Assembly (NCBI GenBank): GCA_034401135.1
Contig: JAWZSP010000003.1
Location: 3,410,001-3,474,000, forward strand
Direction: 5' to 3'
DNA length: 64,000 bases
From: Volutella citrinella
Lineage: Eukaryota > Ascomycota > Sordariomycetes > Hypocreales > Nectriaceae
The position numbers and the translations under genes were made by a program. Below, piece by piece: positions 12,009 to 19,866 of this stretch (the stretch's first letter is position 1; every line of letters begins with the position of its first letter). Under the pieces are notes generated by a model. That model saw only the letters and a list, made by a program, of their open reading frames with translations, was not told where the DNA came from and searched no databases.

Positions 12009-13199
12009 ATGGCTGCCGCTACCGAGGGTTTCATTCACCTCTCGCGCCCTCTCGCGCCCCAGGCGGTTGGGCTCCAGACCAACCTTGCCCCGCTCGCCGT
12101 CAATATCCAGCCTCAGGTACCCCTCCCCCGTGCCCGACGCAGAGCCCGGTTGGGATATCGGCGTCGAGGAAGAACGTACTAACCCGGATGTATTTTCCAG
12201 GCCGTCCTCTCCATCCTTGACCACGCCGTCCGACGCGACATCCGCGATACCCAGTCCACCCGAGTCATCGGCGCCCTCGTTGGCACCCGCTCCGAAGATG
12301 GCACCGAGGTCGAGGTCCGATCGTGCTTCGCCATCCCCCATACCGAAGAGGAGGACCAGGTCGAGGTCGATGTCGAATATCAGAAGAACATGCTGGCCCT
12401 GACGCTCAAGGCCTCTCCCCGCGAGTGTCTCCTCGGCTGGTACACCACCTCCCACGAGCTGAACAGCTTCAGCGCCCTCATCCAGAACTTCTTCAACAGC
12501 CCAGATACCGGCACCTTCCCTCACCCTGCCGTCCACATGACCATCTCGACCGAGCCCGGTGAGGAGATCAAGACCAGGTGCTACATCAGCGCCCCCGTCG
12601 CCGTCAACGCCGAGCGAGCTGCCGAGAGCTGCCTCTTCATCCAGGTGCCCCACAAGGTTCACTACGGCGATGCCGACCGAAGCGCCCTCGAGACAATCGC
12701 CAGCGCCAAGGACTCCGAGTCGAGGACTGCTCCCCTCCTGTCCGATATTGAGGGCCTTGGCCGATCCATCGAACAGACCATCAGCCTACTGGACAGTGCC
12801 AGCGAGTGGATCAACGGCGTCCTAGACGAGGACGAGGAGCCCAACAACACCCTTGGCCAGTACCTCCTGAACGCTCTGTCCCTTGCCCCCAAGGTCGACG
12901 CCTCTCAGATCGAGCACGACTTCAACAACCACATCCAGGACGTCCTCATGGTCAGCTACCTGGCCAACACTATCCGCACCCAGATCGATCTGTCCCAGCG
13001 GTTGGCCGTTGCCAACCTGACCAGCCCCGAGAAGGAGGGCGAGGGCAAGTCTGACGACAAGGGCGGTAACCAGCGAGGCGGCGGCAAGCGAGGAGGTCGA
13101 GGTGGCGGCAGGGGTGGCGGCCAGCAGCGGGAGCCCCGTGAACCCCGCGAGCCCCGCGAACCCCGTGAGCCTCGCGAGCCTCGGGAGCCTGCGGAGTAA
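12009..13199 (+). CDS. eIF3f: Eukaryotic translation initiation factor 3 subunit F
   Basis: Subunit of the eIF3 complex that recruits the 40S subunit to mRNA. Two exons: 12009-12116 and 12201-13199 (84-nt intron, donor GTACCC, acceptor TTTCCAG), 368 aa. The MPN domain runs from about residue 20 to 160 ([37 protein letters not shown]). The JAMM metalloprotease signature is degraded, as expected of non-catalytic eIF3f. The C-terminal helical region ([23 protein letters not shown]) packs with eIF3h in known structures. The tail is unusual: a Gly/Arg segment ([12 protein letters not shown]) followed by seven consecutive Arg-Glu-Pro triplets encoded by an imperfect 9-bp tandem repeat at 13130-13192. 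It is convergent with the R3H-SUZ gene. Confidence 0.95.
13130..13192 (+). repeat. Arg-Glu-Pro coding repeat in the eIF3f tail
   Basis: Seven Arg-Glu-Pro triplets in a row are encoded by 9-bp units of the form cgNgagccN with synonymous changes (gagcccCGTGAA, gagcccCGCGAA, gagcctCGCGAG). The unit is in frame, so slippage would change tail length without shifting the frame. Confidence 0.8.
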
Positions 13200-13579
13200 G
13201 TCGTTTGATTGGATTTCTTGATTATGGGAGGCTAGGAGGATGTCGGCCCAGCAACAAGGTCTGGGCCGTTTCCTTGGCCGGCATCAAATGTGAGACGAGG
13301 CATGGGTATTATGTTCCACTAAAATCATGGCGTTGTGGTAGTAGGCATGAGAATTCTGGCACTCTGGGCCTTAGAACTGAATTCAACCGTCACATAAACA
13401 TTATCCTACCAAACAATAAAGAAACAAAATTGTCCCAAAAAAATGTATTGACTCGTCTAGCAAATGGGACTTAGCTTACAAAAATTGATACCATCATCCT
13501 ATCCACCGGTAACGCCAAGATGCTAATTATGCCATGTACGCCACGAAGGCTTCCAGCCTGAACACCGTCCAATGCTCAC
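13200..13579. other. Convergent 3' spacer between eIF3f and the R3H-SUZ gene
   Basis: 380 bases between opposing stop codons. The middle (about 13380-13500) is AT-rich with AATAAA-like sequence near 13413 (caataaagaaac), compatible with polyadenylation signals. No gene is visible. Confidence 0.5.
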
Positions 13580-16231
13580 TCAAATTCCAGTGGCCGGCTT
13601 CTGGGGCAAGGTTGCCGGGTTTCCGTACGTAGGGAGATGCGTAAAGGGCGGGTTGGGCCCTGGGGGTACATTAGGGCGGGTGGGGATGTGTGCGGGAGGG
13701 ATCTGGGGAATTGGTTGGGTTGTCATGAGTGGAGGGTTCGGCGGCATCGGGGGAGGCGCGTGCTGGACGTGGGCAATGTGGGGAGAGTGGTATGCCGGCA
13801 TGGAATTGCTCGAGCCTTGTCGGACCATGCCATACCCACCTCCATAAGGCTGGGGCATTGACTGTTGATACCCAGGATATGCTAGGTGAGGAGATCCGAC
13901 TTGAGGGCTGCCGTGGTGCGATCCAGGAGCGGTAAATGGAGGCTGTGGAGGAGGCACGGGGCCCATGGTGTTATTCCCGGGCACGAATGACTGTGTCTTG
14001 GGGTTGAAGGCATGGTTTCGGTTGTAGCTCCCGGGGATAGGGTGCTGGCTCTTGGGGTCGTTGGGGTTCGCATTCGCCGGCAGCTGTCCAAAGGCGTACG
14101 GTATTCCCATATGGCCTTGAGGGCCAGCCACAGCGGCACTTCTCGACTGAAATTGAGATTGGGGGAAACCAGGCTGCTGCCAAGCTTGCTGAGGGGCGCC
14201 GCCAGGAGGAACGGGTGCGCCATAGTTAGTCATAGGGCTTCCGCCGGGAGGAGGATATCGTGGCTGAGTAGGCTGGGGTTGGGGCTGATACTGTAACGCT
14301 TTCTTAGTACTTGCTCATCAATATCCTGGACGTGAAATATCTTACCGGTGGCATGGAATATTGCGGGAACTGTTGCCCGGGCGGCATCATGCCAGGCATC
14401 GACGGGTATCCGGGGCTTTGTTGGGCGTAAACTGGTGCCATCTGACCCTGAAACGGTGGCGCGGGGGCCTGGGCGCCATACTGGGGGTTCGGCGGCGGCA
14501 CATACTGGGGTTGAGGGACCCAAGTCTGCTGTTGAGGACCCCAATACGGCGTATACTGGTTGCGGGAGTCAAAGCTGTCTGAATCATCCCGTCGTTGCTT
14601 GCCAGTCTTCCCGCGCTTGCCAATGTTGGACTTGTCTTTGGCAGACGTGGAGCTTGTCCTAGACACCCCATTCTCGCCATCATTGTCTAGCAAAGCTATG
14701 TTAGTGCCAATACCCACCAAGGATCCAAGTCGACATACCATTAGTCGTTTCCTCGGAGCTACCAAAGATGCGCTCTCGAGCAAGTTTATACATCTCCTCA
14801 CGCTCTTCCCTCGTCAACCTAGACTTGGTGAGCAAATTGGTCCACTGTAGCTGGGCATAATCACATACTTTTGGCTGGTAGCCGGCGGCCTATCTTTTGC
14901 ATCACTTCCCGTCTCCGACGTCGGTTTGGACGGGTTCGTGCTGAGGCCCCCTTCACTATCCTGGCCTCGACGCATAATTTTCCTCGGCAGTACAGCCGGA
15001 GGTGGCGTGCCGCTGGGAGCGGTTGGGTTGGGGTTAATTGTCGCCAGAGAACGAGGGACTCGGCAAAATGGCGTCCTGAATATTCGCACTGAGCCAACAT
15101 GTGGTTCGTATGAGTGCGTCATGTGGTAGTAATCGGCCAACTTGTGGGTTAGCAGCCTACAGAACGAATTGGACGGAGGAAGATCCATGTATGGTTCCCT
15201 GATGAATGTTAACAGACATGATTCGGGGGAAGCCAGGTGGAGACATACTTGGAGTTTTGCACAAAGTCAATGACCTGATTTTCCAAACGTAGCAAAAAGA
15301 GCCTGTCCTTTGGCGATGCCATTGCCTCGAGAAGCTTCTCATCCGGAGCCTGTCGGTAGATGACATTGAGAGCATCGGACGACACGCCCTCGTCCAAAGG
15401 CATAGCTGAGCTCGCACCAGGTGGCTGCCCGGAAGATGAACTTTGAGGAGTAAGAACACCCTGAACAACCGCGCCGGGCCCCTGCTGGGGCAACCGACGT
15501 TCAGGTATATCTCCCAAAGGGACCCTGGCTCGCGCTGCAACCTCTGAGCCCATTCGTGAACCAGCGATTAGCGAGCCTCGGACGGAGAAAGCATCATCGT
15601 CTTCTGCGGCTTTCACACTCGCGCTGTCATCTGGCCTCAATGATTCCTTCTCGTCTAGGGCAAATGTTGTGCCCGAGGTAATACTCTTTCCATCTATGCT
15701 AGGCGGCTTAGTGCCTAGGTCTGATCCCGAATCGGCCTTCTGTGAGTCGTCCGAGCCACTGTCCCTAGTCAGTGTGGCCGCAGATCGATCGACTGACAGC
15801 GGGCCGCTGCCGTTGACCACCAGGCTAGGAGCTTTCGAGTTCAGACTGAGAGCATCGAACGAGCCCTGTAGCTTTTCGACGGCGGTCTGCCGCTCATTGG
15901 CAACCGATTCGTTCCTATTCTTGGGCTGCGGTACGGGCGACCTGCCTGATCCGCCGTTGGCGATCACGGGTGCGGTGGACATGTGCGCGGATGTCGGCGC
16001 CGTTGGCGGTTCTGTCATTGGGCTCGCTATCCGTCGCGGGGCGGGGTTTGATGGGGTCTTCTTTGTGACAGCAGCAGCAACCTAGAAAATAGAAAAGGCG
16101 TGTTAGTTCGAGGTCATGATGGATAGAGTCATGATGTCTGGGGGGGTGGTATTGGGCAGCGAAAAGACTAGGCGCCGTACCTTGGCAAATGAAGGCTTGG
16201 GGAGATCAGGAGACATATGGGCTGCCGCCAT
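13580..16231 (-). CDS. R3H-SUZ domain RNA-binding protein
   Basis: A predicted single-strand nucleic-acid-binding protein, 781 aa from six phase-consistent exons: 16181-16231, 15249-16081, 14869-15198, 14739-14818, 14346-14686 and 13580-14290. The introns have clear signals (GTACGG/TCTAG; GTATGT/CATCAG; GTATGT with CTCAC branch/TCTAG; GTATGT/GCTAG; GTAAGA with TACTAAG branch/TTACAG). The N-terminal ~270 residues are low complexity. The R3H domain follows (about 270-350: ENQVIDFVQNSK, SFCRLLTHKLADYYHM with the Arg-x3-His motif, RIFRTPFCR). A SUZ motif comes at about 405-425 (REEREEMYKLARERIFG). The C-terminal ~370 residues are Pro/Gln/Tyr/Gly-rich and prion-like. The domain pair matches the R3HDM/ARPP21 and yeast Rbs1 group. 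The 51-nt first exon is inferred from splice phase; a start at 16018 would be the fallback. Confidence 0.88.
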
Positions 16232-17776
16232 GATGTGCCGCAGACAGTCGAGAGCAGAAAAATGGCAAGACTTCCGGATAATAGTCGCAGAGGCTGAGCG
16301 GAGAAGACAAAGTTGGGCAGGTTTGCCAACACAGAATAGAAATGGGTCGGCGGCTGCGCCTGCGGCGGTGACAGACCAGCAGGAGAAAAGACAGATGATA
16401 AATCAAAAAGCAGAATCGATCGAAGCGGGCCGGCAGAAATCCAACAAAGTCCTGGTGCTCATCGTCGTGACGGGAATGGCATTGTTCTGCAGCGGGCGGC
16501 GATGGATTCTAGGAGGGGGTCGGTGGTGGTACGCTCGTCGTGGGCTGGCTCGCCCCGGGGTCTGATGAGATGATGCGGGATGGGCTGAAGACGAACGCCC
16601 TGTGACGCGCGGTCAGGAGGCCCAGACGCGGGGAGCAGACGCAGGAGAGCAGCGGCGGCAGCCAGGGCGGGCGACGGGCGCGGCGATGAGAGAGGATCCG
16701 ATCTGGGAGGTGCAGAGAGGTGTAGAGAGGTTGTCACAAGGACTCGCTCGTTGTGGAGGGCCAGTCAAGACCGGTGGAGGGCCTGTGTGGAGGGGGTACG
16801 GGAAAGAAAAATATGGATAGATGGCCCGGCGGGTCGACTTACAGGGAGGAGGGGGTACCTACGCGCGCCGCTACGATGCGGTGTGGTCGGGGGTACCTGC
16901 GCTTGGGCGGGCGGGTAATCCTGATGGAAGGTAATGGTGGGCAAGGCCGGCACGCGGTCTTAGTGCCACTGGCTGCCTTGTCTGCGACGCAGAGAGCAGT
17001 AGACAACTCAGTTTCAATGACTGAGGGCTACTTGGCCATCGGGCGCACTAATCACAAGTCTCACATAAAATCTCGCTGTGATTAGCGATGGAGCGGACGT
17101 CAGGGTCGAGTCTTGGTACTCGGCGTCCAAGGAAGGCCCGTCAGAAAATGGAAGGAAAAAGGCCTGGGCCGCCACAATCCTCAGCCTCACACTAAATGTG
17201 GTGGTTGGCACTGCTTGGCGGCATGTGGCGTTGTCATGGTCAGGCATTTCAGAGATTCCGCCAACAGGCAACTACCAACCCAACTCAATAAATTTCTGCT
17301 TTCCATTTTACTATCAAAATTATGGTACACATTAGTACGCGCCGTTTATCTTGCTAGTAGCAATCTGTGGCACAGGCTACTAGTACCCGTGTTTGGACGT
17401 TGGCCGAGCAGTTCGTGTAACGGTTTGTTTATTTCCCACTTGATTTTTAGGATTTTGTTCAAAAGGCATCGAATTGTAAATGCATGTCTCTGTTATTCAT
17501 TCGGCCCAACTTCTCCTGGTTCTTCCGTAGGAAAATTCATCGGGTCAGTCAACGACTCGTTGGGTTGAAACTCCTGTTCACGTGACCGGAAGATCGCAAC
17601 ACTTCAGTGGGCGGCGAAGTCAAACTTGACCTAGTTCGTTGTTTATGTTCTTGAGCCAGAGCACGACTGGGAAGTCCACCTTGTTGATCCTAAAATAAAA
17701 GCACTTTCATTGGGTTCCTTCTTTGCGTACAAATCTTGCTATTTATTTTACCTGTTTCTTCAGAGACTTGCTGGAT
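16232..17776. promoter_or_regulatory. Divergent upstream region of the R3H-SUZ and zinc-knuckle genes
   Basis: About 1.5 kb between two divergent start codons. The part near the R3H-SUZ gene (16232-16960) is strongly pyrimidine-rich on the minus strand, consistent with a long 5' leader. GGTACCT elements occur at about 16853 and 16892. CTAGTAG and CTACTAG occur at 17354 and 17379. No gene is supportable here. Confidence 0.5.
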
Positions 17777-18729
17777 ATGCATAGCTATCGAGGCCGTGGT
17801 GGGCCGTCCCGGTCCACGCCCGCCAATGTTCAATGCCAGAAGTGCTTGAAAAGAGATAAGTTATCCTATCCTTGCTATTGATATATGATCATAGGTATTG
17901 ACTATGCCAGAACGCCATTATTCGTATGAATGCAAAGGATCTGCACAGGACCGGCCCTACGTTTCACGGCCCTCCCGGTCTCAGCAGCTTCGCAACCCAA
18001 AACTCATACCAAAACTGACCAATGACGCCCCTAATCCCCTCGAGCGGAAGTAGGTTTTTCCCCATTAGCTGTGGCGTCTGTAGATTCTTACAGCATCCTA
18101 GGAAAGGAGTTGCCGATGAGCAACTAGCCAAGGCGGAAGCTGAACGCGCCTCCAAGCGGGAGCGTGAGGAACTCGAGGACAGCCGGGTCGAATCATCATC
18201 GAAGCGGAGGAGATCAGTATCGTCAAATTCCGTCTCCACGATCTCTACCGGCGCGTCAAGGTCTCGTTCTCCCTCAAGGGACAGGTCGAGGTCTCCGCTC
18301 TCTCCGCCCAGGCGCGGCGCTTCGTCCAAGGACCCCGAGACGCACCGCCGCCGGAGCTACAGCCGCAGTGCATCTCCCCCACGCCACCGAGGTCGTTCTG
18401 GATCGCGTGACAGTATTTCACCCGAAAGAGGAAATGACGACCGTCGCTACCGGGAGCGTGAGGAAAGGCAGCCTCGACGCCCCAGGGGGGGATTCTCAGA
18501 CTCCAGCGACGCTTTCACTTCAAGTCGCCGTGAGGATCGCCACTCTCGCTCGCCAAATCCTGCCGCTCGTTCCCGGGCTCCTTTAGAGGGCCACACGAGA
18601 TCCAGGCATGGCAGGGAATCCCGTAGACAGGAAGAACGGCCAGCAGAGGAACCCTCACGGGAGCGGAGCTTGAGCCCCTTCAGTCGTCGCATGGCCATGA
18701 CTCGGGGTGTGAATAACGAGGGCCGGTAA
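17777..18729 (+). CDS. ZCCHC10-like zinc-knuckle protein with RS-rich tail
   Basis: Three exons: 17777-17855, 17911-18049 and 18102-18729 give 281 aa in one frame. The N-terminus (MHSYRGRGGPSRS) leads to CQKCLKRERHYSYEC, a CCHC knuckle continued by DRPYVSRPSRSQQL, which is the ZCCHC10-type signature. After the second intron comes KKGVADEQLAKAEAERASKRE. The C-terminal 170 residues are rich in Arg-Ser pairs (SRSRSPSRDRSRSPLSPP, RRRSYSRSASPP), as in SR-type splicing proteins, so a nuclear RNA role is likely. The first intron is odd. The only canonical GT donor nearby (17860) breaks the frame. A donor reading ATAAGT at 17856 with the CCAG acceptor at 17910 restores it. This implies either a non-canonical AT-AG intron, a donor mutation or a base error. 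It is convergent with Cwf18. Confidence 0.75.
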
Positions 18730-18829
18730 ACGGGTATCAATGTAGAGTAGTACCGACCAAGACTGCGCAATGCGCTCCAATGCGAATCGCCCATAGAAAG
18801 AACCAAGTAATAGCACATACCCAAATGTC
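18730..18829. other. Very short convergent gap
   Basis: Only 100 bases separate the stop codons of the zinc-knuckle gene and Cwf18, so the 3' untranslated regions of the two transcripts almost certainly overlap. No separate terminator is visible. Confidence 0.6.
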
Positions 18830-19453
18830 TCAAGCCGCCAGCGCCTCATCCTCCTCCCGTTCCCTCCTCTCCTCCTCCTCTTCTTCCCACTCCCGCACCT
18901 TGAGCCCTTCCACGAGGGCGACGCCGTCGATTCCTGCAGCCTCCCCGTCGCCCTGCGCGCCAGCAGCCGTGGCACTCTTCGCAGCGTTTTGCGCCCCGCT
19001 AATTCGATCGCGAACAAGACGCGCAATCGCATTGTCTGTCCGCGCATTCAGGACGTCCATTTTCTTGTCCAACTCCCTCTTTAGATCCCAATTTGGCTTC
19101 TTCGGTTGCAGGTTAAAGAGATCGACTCCCTTCTCTTCCTGCGCTTCCTTGTCTGCCTGCTCCTTGACCTCAGCCTCGACCTCTGCGGCCTGCTCCTCTA
19201 GTGTGGGCTTCTCGAGGCCGAGGGTCGGCGGTGCCTCAAAACCGAGCTTCGGGCCACGGGTTTCCGGGTCGTAGTTTCGGCCGGACACATGTAGACGAGA
19301 TACGTCGGGTTCTGCGGGCGGTGAAACACCACGCTCCGACTCAGGGGCGGCGATTTCGTCGACAGGTTGCTTTCGCTTCAGGTTCTTGAGTTTGGCGAGT
19401 CGGGCTTTCCGGTCGTCTGCCGCCGCGCTGAGGGTCGCGTGTGATGAGGACAT
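18830..19453 (-). CDS. cwf18: Spliceosome component Cwf18 (CCDC12 family)
   Basis: Single-exon gene of 207 aa. Cwf18/CCDC12 is a small coiled-coil factor of the Prp19/NTC-associated spliceosome. Diagnostic segments are the N-terminal DDRKARLAKLKNLKRKQ, the middle FRNY-type element (here SRLHVSGRNYDPETRGPKLGFEAPP), and the C-terminal DLKRELDKKMDVLNARTDNAIARLVRDRI. A Glu/Lys-rich coiled coil lies at about residues 85-110. The last 35 residues are very acidic and basic (EEEEEERREREEDEALAA). The start ATG at 19453 is the first in frame. It is divergent from the PPR gene and convergent with another RNA-processing gene 100 bp away. Confidence 0.92.
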   Translation of the reverse strand: MSSSHATLSAAADDRKARLAKLKNLKRKQPVDEIAAPESERGVSPPAEPDVSRLHVSGRNYDPETRGPKLGFEAPPTLGLEKPTLEEQAAEVEAEVKEQADKEAQEEKGVDLFNLQPKKPNWDLKRELDKKMDVLNARTDNAIARLVRDRISGAQNAAKSATAAGAQGDGEAAGIDGVALVEGLKVREWEEEEEERREREEDEALAA

Positions 19454-19866
19454 GGTGAACAGGGTATAGCGATTGCAATGGAGGTGCTGTGGAGGGCCGA
19501 TTGGCCGTTTGTGAAGCTGGTCCTGTGCAGTGTTTCGTTATTGGTGGGGTGAAATGTGAAAAGTTGTTGAAGTTCAAATCTACCCGACGCCATGGTGGTA
19601 GGCGCGTGGATCCGCGCAGCGGCTCTGCGCGGCAGTAATTGTCTGGGGCCTGGGGCTTGTCAGCCACGCTAATAATCCCACTAACCCAGCGGCAGGCTGC
19701 CGGAACTAATAGCATCGCGGTCTCGCAAGTCCCATCTTGACTGGGAAAAACTTCATCACTACACACCCAACAACACCCAGCCGTCCACTCTGCCCTCTGC
19801 ACGCTGCGCCCACCCAGCGGTCACTATGCAGGTTATATCGCCCGAGCGTACAAAAACCCGGTGGTA
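19454..19866. promoter_or_regulatory. Divergent promoter of cwf18 and the PPR gene, with a uORF
   Basis: 413 bases between the two start codons. On the plus strand an ATG at 19826 opens a 13-codon frame ending with TAA at 19865-19867. The last A of that stop is the first base of the PPR start codon (TAATG). If transcription starts upstream of 19826, this uORF could couple or limit translation of the PPR protein. Confidence 0.5.
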
